Positions 1 to 9,632 of a DNA stretch of 64,000 nucleotides are shown one piece after another (the stretch's first letter is position 1; each line of letters starts with the position of its first letter). Both the position numbers and the translations under genes were made by a program. Source of the stretch: JBNKVT01 sp050299335 (lineage in GTDB: Bacteria > Pseudomonadota > Alphaproteobacteria > Rhodobacterales > Rhodobacteraceae); NCBI GenBank assembly GCA_050299335.1, contig JBNKVT010000021.1:124001-188000 (forward strand), written 5' to 3'. Under the pieces are notes generated by a model. It was given only the letters and a program-made list of their open reading frames with translations. It was not told where the DNA came from and did not search any database.

Positions 1-143
1 CCGGTCTCTTCGGTGAATTTGGTGGCGGCCTCGTCATTTCCGGCATAGTTTGCCGCAACGGTATAGCCTGCGTCCTTCAGCGCCACCGAAATCGCAGCCC
101 CTATGCCGCGCGTTCCTCCGGTGACCAGTGCAACTCGTCCCAT
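1..143 (-). CDS. phaB: acetoacetyl-CoA reductase PhaB, N-terminal part (cut by window edge)
   Basis: Only the first 47 codons are visible; the rest lies beyond the left edge. The start is the ATG at 143-141. The short-chain dehydrogenase Rossmann motif TGGTRGIG is at residues 8-15, followed by the GYTVAANYAGN segment typical of PhaB. The family reduces acetoacetyl-CoA to (R)-3-hydroxybutyryl-CoA with NADPH, the second step of PHB synthesis. It lies downstream of phaA on the same strand, separated by a strong inverted repeat (172-238), so the two may be only partly co-transcribed. Identification rests on the N-terminus and the gene context. Confidence 0.88.
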   Translation of the reverse strand, partial: MGRVALVTGGTRGIGAAISVALKDAGYTVAANYAGNDEAATKFTEET

Positions 144-171
144 GGTTTCCCCCTTTATCCTTCTGAGCCAT

Positions 172-238
172 GGTGCGTGAAATCACGCACCCTACGTTAT
201 TGTTTCCATTGCGTGTAGGGTGCGTGATTTCACGCACC
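172..238. repeat. perfect 24-nt inverted repeat between phaA and phaB (REP-like)
   Basis: Arms at 172-195 and 215-238 are exact reverse complements. Each arm holds its own smaller palindrome (GTGCGTGA/TCACGCAC). In RNA it would form a 24-bp stem with a 19-nt loop, so it could stabilise or attenuate the phaA-phaB transcript. A related motif, GGTGCGCA followed by TGCGCACCCTACG, is at 57652-57675, which suggests a dispersed repeat family. Confidence 0.8.
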
Positions 239-251
239 TTTCCTCAAGGTC

Positions 252-1424
252 TTACCGCTCGACGCACAACGCCACACCCATGCCGCCGCCGATGCACAGC
301 GTCGCCAGGCCCTTTTTCGCCCCGCGCCGTTTCATCTCGAACAAGAGCGTGTTCAGCACCCGCGCCCCCGAAGCCCCGATCGGGTGGCCGATGGCAATGG
401 CCCCGCCGTTGACGTTCACGATCGCCGGGTCCCAGCCCATGTCCTTGTTGACCGCACAGGCCTGTGCCGCAAAGGCCTCGTTGGCCTCGACCAGATCGAG
501 ATCGCCAACTGACCAGCCGGCCTTTTCCAGCGCCTTGCGCGACGCATAGATCGGCCCCACGCCCATGATCGAGGGGTCGAGCCCGGCGGTGGCATAGGAG
601 GCGATCCGCGCCAGAGGTTCGATCCCGCGCTTCGCGGCCTCGTCCTCGCTCATCACCAGCACTCCGGCGGCCCCGTCATTCAGCCCCGACGCATTCGCCG
701 CCGTCACCGTTCCGTCCTTCGAAAACGCCGGTCGCAGTTTCTGCATCGCCTCAATGGTCGCGCCGTGGCGGATATATTCGTCCTTGTCGACCACGATATC
801 GCCCTTGCGGGTCTTCACCGTGAAGGGGATCACCTCGTCGTCGAAGCGCCCGGCCTTCTGCGCCGCCTCGGCCTTGTTCTGCGAGGCCACGGCGAATTCA
901 TCCTGCATCTCGCGGCTGATCTGCCATTTCCCTGCGACGTTCTCGGCCGTCACCCCCATATGGTAGTCGTTGAACGCGTCCCAGAGCCCGTCCTTGATCA
1001 TCGTGTCGGTGAAGCTCATGTCACCCATCTTCTTGCCAGCCCGCAGATGGGCGGCATGAGGCGACAGGCTCATGCTTTCCTGACCGCCCGCGACCACGAT
1101 CCCGGCATCGCCGAGCTGGATATGCTGCGCGGCCAGCGCCACTGCCCTCAGCCCCGAGCCGCAGACCTGGTTGATCCCCCAGGCCGCTGCCTCGATCGGC
1201 AGACCGGCCTTGATATGGGCCTGACGAGCCGGGTTCTGTCCCTGACCGGCGGTCAGCACCTGGCCGAGGATGGTCTCGGACACGTCTTCGGCGGCCACCC
1301 CCGACCGCTCCAGAAGGGCCGAGATCACCGAAGCGCCCAGATCATGGGCCGGCGTATCGGCGAAGGCGCCGCTGAAGCTGCCGACGGCGGTGCGCGCAGC
1401 CGATGCGATGACGATATTGGTCAT
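252..1424 (-). CDS. phaA: acetyl-CoA C-acetyltransferase PhaA (biosynthetic thiolase)
   Basis: 390 aa, full length for a thiolase II. The enzyme condenses two acetyl-CoA to acetoacetyl-CoA, the first committed step of PHB synthesis. The acyl-accepting Cys is C88 in NQVCGSG; the other catalytic residues are H347 in IGHPIGASG and C377 in TLCIGGGMG. The ATG at 1424 is preceded by a GGGGAG ribosome-binding site. phaB follows on the same strand. The roughly 100-bp leader before phaA holds a TGCA-rich palindrome that could be a PhaR operator, so repression by the nearby phaR product is plausible. Confidence 0.95.
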   Translation of the reverse strand: MTNIVIASAARTAVGSFSGAFADTPAHDLGASVISALLERSGVAAEDVSETILGQVLTAGQGQNPARQAHIKAGLPIEAAAWGINQVCGSGLRAVALAAQHIQLGDAGIVVAGGQESMSLSPHAAHLRAGKKMGDMSFTDTMIKDGLWDAFNDYHMGVTAENVAGKWQISREMQDEFAVASQNKAEAAQKAGRFDDEVIPFTVKTRKGDIVVDKDEYIRHGATIEAMQKLRPAFSKDGTVTAANASGLNDGAAGVLVMSEDEAAKRGIEPLARIASYATAGLDPSIMGVGPIYASRKALEKAGWSVGDLDLVEANEAFAAQACAVNKDMGWDPAIVNVNGGAIAIGHPIGASGARVLNTLLFEMKRRGAKKGLATLCIGGGMGVALCVER

Positions 1425-1467
1425 GGTAGTCTCCCCACTTTCCGCGTTCTGCGGAACGATTTCAGGT

Positions 1468-1487
1468 TTTGTTGCAGTGCAGCATTA
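1468..1487. promoter_or_regulatory. possible PhaR operator upstream of phaA
   Basis: The sequence TTGCAGTGCAGC at 1472-1483 contains the odd palindrome TGCAGTGCA. PhaR regulators of Paracoccus and Rhodobacter are reported to bind TGC/GCA-rich sites, so this is a candidate operator for phaA-phaB. The assignment is inference from motif and position. Confidence 0.4.
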
Positions 1488-1521
1488 ACTGGTTCCGGAT
1501 GTATTGCCAAGGCCCATTTTG

Positions 1522-2742
1522 TCACAGCCTAACCGAGTCGATGCCGCGGATAAACTCCCCGATCGGGCGCCAGACCGTTTCTTCGGCCTTCGATCCTGCA
1601 ACCATCGCCACATGGCCCAACGGCACCGACAGATGCGCGGCATCCGTGATCGTCGCGGCCAGAGGTCCGGCCTCCGCGGGCGGAGCGATTCGGTCGGCGG
1701 TGCCGGTGACCACCAGAGACGGGACCGCGATGCGCCCGGGATTGACCCGCTCGCCCATCAGCCGCCAACGCCCCTCGGCGGGAGAGTCGCGAAGCTGCCA
1801 GTCCACCATCACATCGGCGGCCAGCGGCCCGGCCAGCGGCACCCCGTCGGCGAGCCAGTCCTCAAGGGCGACGAAGACCCGGGCGGCGTCGCTGTCGGGG
1901 TCCATCGCGGCGAAGCGGCGGAACTTGCGGGCGGCCTGGATCGGGTTGATGGCGGCGAAGAGGCCTTGCAGGATTTCGACCGGCACCAGCCCGAACACCT
2001 CGACCAGCTGCGCCAGCGCCGTCTCGATCCGCCCGATCCCGTAAGCCCGCGCCGCCAGACGCATCTGTGCGGCCACCCCGCGCCCGCCGGTAAATCGCCA
2101 CGGCGCGCCGATGGTCACCAGCCCCGTGATCCCCGGCCCAAGAGCGGCGAGCCCCGCCGCCAGCGTCCCGCCCATGCAATAACCCATCAGCACCGGCGGC
2201 GCCCCGGCATGGACCGAGACGGCGGCAAGTGCAGGCAGCAGGCGGCGGCTGGCATAGCTGTCGAGACCGAATGTCCACTCCGCTTCGCCCGGTTCCCCCC
2301 AGTCGAGCAGATAGGGCCGCAGACCCGAGGCCGCGAGCGCGCGCAGCATAGACCGCCCCGGCAGGAGATCGAGGATATAGGCCCGGTTGATCAACGAGGG
2401 CAGCACCAGCACCGGCGGGCCGGTCCCCCCATAGGCGAGGAGCCGCGAGGAGCCGTCGCGCCAGACCACCGGCAGGTCGGGCTCCAGGCGGCGAAAAGGA
2501 TGCCGCTGCCACGCTTCGATCCCGTCGAGCATCGCGTCGAGCCGGTCCAGCGCCTCGCCCAATACGGCGCGGGGATCGAGGGGCTTCAGGTCCGGGCAAC
2601 CGAGATCGTCGTGCAGGGGCACCGCGCCGCTCCCGGCGAGGGGGGCAAGTTGCAGCGCCTGCGCATAGGCAAGCGCCGCTGTTCCCAGGTGAAAAGGAAG
2701 GGGGCTCGGCTGGCCGAGGCGGTGCGAAGCCGGCGCGGTCAT
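1522..2742 (-). CDS. PHA-synthase-like alpha/beta hydrolase (PhaC family)
   Basis: 406 aa. It has an alpha/beta-hydrolase core with a Cys in the nucleophile elbow, GYCMGG at 187-192 (C189), as in PHA synthases, where lipases have Ser. The triad is completed by D350 (TGTADRIAP) and H377 (LGHVAMVAG). It is shorter than class I PhaC (about 580-600 aa) and nearer class III in length. It probably polymerises or transfers 3-hydroxyacyl-CoA. The start overlaps the stop of a small upstream ORF (ATGA at 2739-2742), and phaA follows downstream. It may be a second, non-canonical synthase, because the main phaC-phaP genes are often elsewhere in these genomes. Confidence 0.7.
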   Translation of the reverse strand: MTAPASHRLGQPSPLPFHLGTAALAYAQALQLAPLAGSGAVPLHDDLGCPDLKPLDPRAVLGEALDRLDAMLDGIEAWQRHPFRRLEPDLPVVWRDGSSRLLAYGGTGPPVLVLPSLINRAYILDLLPGRSMLRALAASGLRPYLLDWGEPGEAEWTFGLDSYASRRLLPALAAVSVHAGAPPVLMGYCMGGTLAAGLAALGPGITGLVTIGAPWRFTGGRGVAAQMRLAARAYGIGRIETALAQLVEVFGLVPVEILQGLFAAINPIQAARKFRRFAAMDPDSDAARVFVALEDWLADGVPLAGPLAADVMVDWQLRDSPAEGRWRLMGERVNPGRIAVPSLVVTGTADRIAPPAEAGPLAATITDAAHLSVPLGHVAMVAGSKAEETVWRPIGEFIRGIDSVRL

Positions 2743-2930
2743 TTTGGGTCGGGATCCGGCCTGGGCGATGGCGGCGGAATGGGACCCTTTGCGGCATAAA
2801 GCGCCAGCGAAGTCTCGAACAGGTCAAGATAGCGGGCGGCGGCCTTCCTGGCCTCCTCCCCTTGATCCGGCCTGTCTTCGGGCGGCTTTGCCAGCGTCCC
2901 CTCCGTCCCTTGCAGCCGCCAAGCTAGCAC
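2739..2930 (-). CDS. small ORF translationally coupled to the PhaC-like gene (tentative)
   Basis: About 63 codons if translation starts at the GTG at 2930-2928; the frame stays open further upstream. The C-terminal half is helix-like and then proline-rich (ARYLDLFETSLALYAAKGP, then PPPSPRPDPDPK). The stop overlaps the ATG of the hydrolase gene as ATGA, a usual sign of translational coupling. The helical stretch recalls the N-terminal regions of PHA synthases. The start is uncertain because GGAGG directly abuts the GTG. I do not recognise a family. Confidence 0.4.
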   Translation of the reverse strand: MLAWRLQGTEGTLAKPPEDRPDQGEEARKAAARYLDLFETSLALYAAKGPIPPPSPRPDPDPK

Positions 2931-2954
2931 CCTCCGCCGCGCTTGGCGACGTTC

Positions 2955-2982
2955 GCTTGCGCAAAAATACGTTGCAGCGCGA
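2955..2982. promoter_or_regulatory. possible PhaR operator in the phaR / phaC-like divergent region
   Basis: The region between the divergent starts holds the palindrome TTGCGCAA at 2957-2964, then TTGCAGCG at 2972-2979. TGC/GCA half-sites match those described for PhaR, and PhaR commonly represses its own gene. No footprint or consensus search was possible, so this is a candidate only. Confidence 0.35.
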
Positions 2983-3030
2983 AAGCCAGCCGTTACAGTC
3001 GGAAGACAACAATCAGCCCAGGGGGATGGT

Positions 3031-3624
3031 GTGGCGAAGTCTGATCCGAAGGATGGCGCCCCTGTCATCATCAAGAAATACGCCAATCGGCGGCTCTACA
3101 ACACCGCCAAGTCCAGCTATGTCACGCTCGACCACCTCGCGCAGATGGTCCGCGAGGATATCGATTTCGTCGTGGTGGACGCCAAGACCGGCGAGGACAT
3201 CACCCGCTCGGTTCTGGCACAGATCATCTTCGAGGAAGAGGCCAAGGGCCAGACCATGCTGCCGCAGAACTTCCTGCGCCAGCTGATCCGGCTCTATGGC
3301 GACACGCTGCAGGGCGTGGTACCGAGCTATCTCGAGGCGTCGATGGAGACCTTCTCGAAGAACCAGGAACAGATGCGTGAGCAGATGAGCCGGGTCTTCG
3401 GCACCAATCCGGCAACAGCCGGGTTCGAGGCGCTGGCGCGGCAGAACATGGAAATGTTCGAAAACGCCATGCGCATGTTCACCCCGTTCGGTACCGCCCG
3501 TCCCGAAGAGCCCCAGGAGGCCGGGCCCGACAGGCCCGAGCCGAAAGGCAGCGAGATCGACGACCTGAAATCGCAGATCGACGCGATGCGGGACCAGATT
3601 TCCAAGCTGGTGAAGGACCGTTAG
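3031..3624 (+). CDS. phaR: polyhydroxyalkanoate synthesis repressor PhaR
   Basis: 197 aa. The N-terminal PHB/PHA accumulation regulator domain is clear (IIKKYANRRLYNTAKSSYVT, residues 13-32), followed by DHLAQMVREDIDFVVVDAKT and the QIIFEEEAKG segment. The family binds both PHB granules and DNA and represses phasin and PHB genes until polymer accumulates. The C-terminus (about 125-197) is Gln/Glu-rich and ends in a helix with IDDLKSQIDAMRDQISKL. The start is the GTG at 3031 after GGGGGA; the nearby ATG at 3026 is out of frame. It is divergent from the PhaC-like gene. Confidence 0.93.
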   Translation: MAKSDPKDGAPVIIKKYANRRLYNTAKSSYVTLDHLAQMVREDIDFVVVDAKTGEDITRSVLAQIIFEEEAKGQTMLPQNFLRQLIRLYGDTLQGVVPSYLEASMETFSKNQEQMREQMSRVFGTNPATAGFEALARQNMEMFENAMRMFTPFGTARPEEPQEAGPDRPEPKGSEIDDLKSQIDAMRDQISKLVKDR

Positions 3625-3689
3625 GGCGCGCGAGGCGCGGCCCGGAGCCGCCTCTGCCTGCGCCTCTCATCCAGAGCCTACTCCCTGCT

Positions 3690-4175
3690 CCCCCTCACAA
3701 GGGCAGGGCTATCGAATATGAAAGTATTGCGTCTCTTTCGCGTACATGTCGCCCGCCCTGATCCTGCACCTTCCCGAAACCTGCCCTGCCCTGCCGGGAC
3801 TTCGAAATGAGGGCCAAGCCCGACCCAGGGAGGGCGCTGTCCGGGCTTCTCTGCGGGCCACTTTATGGCGCAGTCGCTTCCGAGCGGGCCGCTCCGAGCG
3901 AGCGTCAGCAACGCGCCCGCCCCTCGGGTGGGCTTGGCCCGGTGCTGGTCGCACCGTGCGGGTGTGGAGCGGGGAGGGATGGGGGCGGCGGGATTGTGAG
4001 TTTGGGGCGGGATTGGGGGTTGGCTCGAATGGGAAACCGAACCTCAGGCGGGTTTCCCGTGACAGGTGACCCAAATGCAATTGCCCTGCCTCACAAGGGA
4101 GAGGGGGGGAATCCCGACATCGGCGCAACGCACCTCCCCTCTCCCCCTGGGAGAGGGGTTGGGGGAGAGGGGGTC
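3690..4175 (+). repeat. dispersed repeat, copy 1 (fills the phaR-DUF4129 gap)
   Basis: The 677-bp gap 3625-4300 shows no credible gene. Most of it matches, in reverse complement, the DNA at about 33440-33925, and about 3810-3960 also matches 34041-34208 in direct orientation. Landmarks are GGGCCAAGCCCGACCCA (3811-3827), GGGTGGGCTTGGCCC (3926-3940), GGTGCTGGTCGCACCGTGC just after it, and AGGCGGGTTTCCCGTGACAG near 4046. The ends of the core can pair, so it could form a long stem. A G-rich CTGGGAGAGGGGTTGGGGG motif closes the copy at about 4147-4170. Confidence 0.75.
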
Positions 4176-4300
4176 CAGTCGGGTCCCACCATAACCCCAT
4201 GTCAAACCAAAGGTCCCTGTTGCCATTTGCACCATCTTGCGCCTTGATCCCAAGGGTTTAGAAAGCGTAGTTTAAAGCCCGTGGCGGGTTTCGAGGTAAG

Positions 4301-5083
4301 GTGATTTTGAGACGGTCAGTCAGGCATTTCCGCAGCACCGGTCTCGCGCTTGCCTGCCTTGCTGCAAGTGCCGGAGCAGCTGTCGCCCAATCCGACTCGC
4401 CGAATACCAGACTGGAGATCGAGCGCGGTGACAGCGCACGGGCCTATGCCGAGCGGTTGCGCTTCTCGCGCATCCAGAAGGACATCTTCTATATCGACGA
4501 GCTGAACCAGCCGATCCCGATGAACGGCCTGCCGCGATTCGAGCGCCGTCCCGAGCCCGAGGTGGAAGACGTCCCCGATCTGCGTCCGATAACGGATGGC
4601 GAACGCTGGGGCACCATCGCGCTCTTCGCCGCCCTTGCCTTCATCGTCGCCTTCGTCGCCTACCGCTTTGGCGGCGGCTTTGGCGGCAGCTTCCGCAAGG
4701 GCCCCGACACCGGTAGCCGCGAGACCCGCCAGAACGGCCGCACCCGCCCGGTCTACAGGCCCGAGACCCCGACCGAGATTCTGCTGAACCAGCTCCGCGC
4801 CATGGAGGATCGCCGCGAGGCGCTGGTGACCCTTATCGAACATCTGCTTCCTGCTGCGGCGCACCAGAACGACATCCGCCTCGGCCGCTCCGAGACCGCC
4901 CGCGAGATCATCCGCCGCCTGCCGGTGAAATGGACCATGCTGCCGGAACTGAAGCGCATCGTGATGACGGAGGAACTGGTGCAGTTCGGCGGCCGCGACC
5001 TGCCCGAGCGCACCTTCGAGGACTGCCTCCGCCGCGCCGTTCCCATCCTCGACGGGGCCTCCAGACCGAGGATGGCGGCATGA
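4301..5083 (+). CDS. exported/membrane protein, first gene of the MoxR operon (DUF4129-like, tentative)
   Basis: 260 aa. A signal-like hydrophobic stretch (about residues 13-30, ending AVAQ) is followed by a short extracytoplasmic part, one transmembrane helix near residues 105-122 (IALFAALAFIVAFVAYRF), a Gly-rich linker and a helical cytoplasmic C-terminal domain. This layout and the gene order fit the DUF4129 proteins that precede MoxR/DUF58 genes, but I see no decisive motif. Start GTG at 4301 after GAGG. Its stop overlaps the next start (ATGA at 5080-5083). Confidence 0.6.
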   Translation: MILRRSVRHFRSTGLALACLAASAGAAVAQSDSPNTRLEIERGDSARAYAERLRFSRIQKDIFYIDELNQPIPMNGLPRFERRPEPEVEDVPDLRPITDGERWGTIALFAALAFIVAFVAYRFGGGFGGSFRKGPDTGSRETRQNGRTRPVYRPETPTEILLNQLRAMEDRREALVTLIEHLLPAAAHQNDIRLGRSETAREIIRRLPVKWTMLPELKRIVMTEELVQFGGRDLPERTFEDCLRRAVPILDGASRPRMAA

Positions 5084-6358
5084 GCGCGAGTTCCGACAGT
5101 TCCGCGCCGCGCGGCGATTATTCCTGGGTGGTGATCCTGGCCCTGGTCGCCTTCGGCGCCATCTGGCTTCTGACCCGCAATCCCGAAATGCCGCTCGGCC
5201 GTTCGGCGCTGGGCCATGACGGGCTGATCGCCTGGGCCAGGGGCGAGCAGTTGGAGGTCCGCGGCACGCTGGTGCGCGAGATGCAGCCCGAGGCGATGGG
5301 GCTGCGGCTGCTGCCGGTTTATGACACCGATCTCGAGGACAGCTTCCGCCGCCCCGACACCCAGGCCGAATATCTCAAGACCGGCACGGAATTCGACATT
5401 ACCGCGGACGTGATCCGCGAGAAGGCCGGGCTGCTGGAGACCGTCGTCATCGCTCCGAAATGGACCCGCGCCATGCGCCATTCGGGCTATGCCCATGCGA
5501 GCCTGCTGCTGGACCCCGAGGATGTCGAGCGCCCCCTCACCCAGATCGGCACCCTGCCGACCCGGATCGTCCGGCCCGAGGCGAAGTCTCTGACCATCGC
5601 GGCGGAGACCTTTCTAGAAGGCGGCACGGCCACGCTCTACGCGCCGCAATTGTTCCACCCCGACCTGCCCGGGGACTGCCGTTCGCTCATCGGCGACAGC
5701 AATGGCCATCTGCTGGTCGAATGCGGTGACAAGAAAACGCGGATGCTTGGGCTTTCCGATCCCGATCTTCTGAACAATCACGGCCTAAATCTCGGCGACA
5801 ATGCCGCGCTGACGCGGGCCCTGATCGCCACCCTCGACAGCGGTCTGCCGACCATTGTCGACACCTCGACCCGCGTCATCCTCAGCCCGGCGCCCCCGGT
5901 CCTGCACAAACGCGAATGGTCAGACCTCTTGCGCTTCTTCGCCTATCCCTTCTCGCTGATCTGGCTCGGAGTCGGGGTCCTCACCCTCCTCGCCATCTGG
6001 CGCTCCGGCATCCGCTTCGGCCCGCCCCGCAAGGTCTTCGAAGACGCCATCGGCGCCTCCAAGGCCGTTTCCATCGCCGCCAAGGGCCGGCTTTTGCGCT
6101 TGTCCGGCAACGACCGCGAGCTTGTGGAGAAACAGACCGAGAACATGATCCAGGACCTTGCCGCCGATCTGCTGGGTCCGCACCGCCGCGCCGATTCGCT
6201 GCGCCAGCTTGTGGCGCTGGTGGCACGGCGCAATTCCGACCTGGCGTCGGAATTGTCAGCGGCCCATGCCCGCGCTATGACGGTGCGTCATGATGCGTCT
6301 GTCGGCCATATGCTTGATCTGCTGAGCGATTTCGAAGCCAAGCTTGAAAAGGTAAGAT

Positions 6359-7314
<956 letters not shown>

Positions 7315-7315
<1 letters not shown>

Positions 7316-8622
7316 TGCGCCCTTCGCGGCGCTTTCTCGCCCTGGCCCTCGTGGCCCTCGCCTTCAGCGTCCTCGCCGTGGCCTGGAGCGCCATTCCGGT
7401 CGAAGCGGCCACCGGCATCTGGGGGGTGCTGGCGGTGCTGATGGTGATCGACTTTCTGCTCAGCCCCGGACGCAGCGCCATCCAGCTGGCGGTGGACGGG
7501 CCGGACGAAATCTTCACCGGCGAAAAGGCCCGGTTCGCGCTGGATATCTCTACCAATGGCACCGCGTTGCCGCGCAGCATCGACGGGCGGTTCGATCTGA
7601 CCGAAGGCCTTGGCGGGTCCGGCGCTTTCCGGCTGCGGGCGCTGGGCGACAGCGCCACCGGCTGGATCGAGGTCGATGGCGTGAGGCGCGGCACCTTCCC
7701 TGTCCGCGCCCTGTGGCTAAGATGGCGCTCGCGGTTCGGCCTGCTGGAGTTTACCCCGAAATACCTGATCGAGCGGGTGCTGAAAGTCGTGCCCAATATC
7801 CGCCCCATCGCTTCGGGCGAGATCAACGTCACCGTCCAGTCGGATCTTTACGGGGCCAAGGAAAACCAGGCGCATGGCGAGGGGTCCGAGTTCCACCAGC
7901 TGCGCGAGTTTACCACCGGCATGGACACGCGGGCCATCGACTGGAAACGCTCGGCCCGCATGCGCACCCTGGTCGCCAAGGAGACCCGCGCCGAGCGCAA
8001 CCACCAGATCATCATCTGCCTCGACAATGGCTACCTGATGCGCGAGGAAATCGACGGGTTGCCCAAGATCGACCACGCGGTCAACTCGGCGCTGGCACTG
8101 GCCTGGGCCGCAGGCCTCGGCGGCGACCTCGTGGGCTTGTACAATTTCGACGCCCAGCCGCGGCTGTTCCTGCCGCCCGCCCCGCCCCGCACCGCCTTCC
8201 CGCGCCTCCGCAGCCATATGGCGGCGCTCGAATACAAGACCGTCGAAAGCAACCACACGCTGGCGATGGCGCATCTCAACGGCCAACTCCGCCGCCGCAG
8301 CCTCCTCGTCATCTTCTCCGACTTTGTCGACACCGTCACCGCCGAGCTGCTGGTCGAGAACATCGCCGTCCTCAACCGCCACCATGTCATCATCTTCGTC
8401 GCGCTGAAAAACCCCATGCTCGAAGCCAAGGCCCGCGGCAACGCCGACAGCATGACCGGCGTCGCCGAGGCCGTCGCCGCCAGCCAACTGGTCCGCGAAC
8501 GCCGCATCGTCCTCGACAACCTCGCCCGCCTCGGCGTCGTCTGCCTCGACACCGAACCGGGCAAACTGACCCCCCGCCTGGTCTCCGCCTATCTCGAAAT
8601 CAAGGCGAAAGAGCGGATATGA
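7315..8622 (+). CDS. DUF58 domain protein (VWA-like partner of MoxR)
   Basis: 435 aa. Two N-terminal transmembrane helices (about 8-50) are followed by a beta-rich region and the DUF58 core GSEFHQLREFTTGMDTRAID...KRSARM (about 190-220). The VWA-like part contains IIICLDNGYLM and LLVIFSDFVD. DUF58 proteins are regular partners of MoxR ATPases. The start overlaps the moxR stop, and the stop overlaps the next start (ATGA at 8619-8622). Confidence 0.88.
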
Positions 8623-9632
8623 GCACCACCGACACCCTCATCCGCTCGGCAAGGTTCCGGAAAGAACGCGAACCCGGCTGGCTGCGGCTGGAGACCCTCG
8701 TCACCACAGTCGAAAAACGCGGCGTCCACGCGCTCAGCTTCGGCGACGCACAAGACATGGCCGCCCTCTACCGCCAGGCGATGACCTCGCTGTCGCTGGC
8801 CCGCGAAATCTCCCTCGACAAGGGGCTTCTGGCCTATCTCGAAGCGCTTTGCGCCCGCGCCTATCTCGCCGTCTATGCGCCCCAGGAAACCCTGCGCGGC
8901 CTCGTCTCGCGCCTGTTCCTGCGCGGTTTTCCGCAGGCGGTCCGCCGCACCATCCTGCCGCTGATCGTGGCGCTGCTCACGATGGCGCTGGGCGGGCTTG
9001 TCGGCTATCTGCTCTTTCTCGACGATCCGACCTGGTACAACACAATGATCCCCGAGGGCCTCGCCGGCGGACGGGGCCTGTCGAGTTCGCGCGAAGAATT
9101 GCTGGAAAGCATCTACAATACCGAGCCGACCACCGGCGGGGCGCTGGCGGCCTTTGCCAGTTTCCTGTTCTCGCACAATACAAGGATCGCCATCTTCGTC
9201 TTCTCGCTCGGAGTGCTGATCTGCATCCCCAGCTTCATCCTGACCTTCTATAACGGCATGATCCTTGGCGCGTTCGTCGGCCTGCATGTCGACCGCGGCA
9301 TCGGCTACGACATCTTCGCCTGGCTGTCGATCCACGGCGTCACCGAGCTCGGGGCGATCATCGTCGCTTGTGCCGGTGGCTTCCACCTTGGGCTTGCCGT
9401 CCTCTTCCCCGGCCAGATGACCCGCCGCGATGCCTTGCGCGCCGCCGGGCCTGACGCGGTGAAACTGGCGCTGCTCGCGTCCTTCATGCTGGTCGTCGCC
9501 GCCATCCTCGAAGGCTTCTTCCGCCAGCTGGTCCAGGCCCCCGAAATCCGCCTCGCCATCGGCTGGGGCATGGGCGCCTTCTGGCTGTTATACTGGAGCC
9601 TGGCCGGACGCGGCCCGGAGCCTGAACGATGA
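8619..9632 (+). CDS. stage II sporulation protein M (SpoIIM)-type membrane protein
   Basis: 337 aa. A soluble helical N-terminal part (about 1-105) precedes several transmembrane helices, including LPLIVALLTMALGGLVGYLL and IAIFVFSLGVLICIPSFILT, with the family feature FYNGMILGAFVGLH and HGVTELGAII. In non-sporulating bacteria this family is found in MoxR/DUF58/RDD operons, with unknown function. The start was set at the ATG overlapping the DUF58 stop; an in-frame extension upstream is only a shadow of the DUF58 gene. Confidence 0.85.
   Translation: MSTTDTLIRSARFRKEREPGWLRLETLVTTVEKRGVHALSFGDAQDMAALYRQAMTSLSLAREISLDKGLLAYLEALCARAYLAVYAPQETLRGLVSRLFLRGFPQAVRRTILPLIVALLTMALGGLVGYLLFLDDPTWYNTMIPEGLAGGRGLSSSREELLESIYNTEPTTGGALAAFASFLFSHNTRIAIFVFSLGVLICIPSFILTFYNGMILGAFVGLHVDRGIGYDIFAWLSIHGVTELGAIIVACAGGFHLGLAVLFPGQMTRRDALRAAGPDAVKLALLASFMLVVAAILEGFFRQLVQAPEIRLAIGWGMGAFWLLYWSLAGRGPEPER

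Noticed and set aside
765..2799. Long plus-strand ORFs opposite phaA and the PhaC-like gene
   Set aside because: They are GC-driven shadows with His/Arg/Pro-rich, low-similarity translations; the minus-strand genes have clear motifs.
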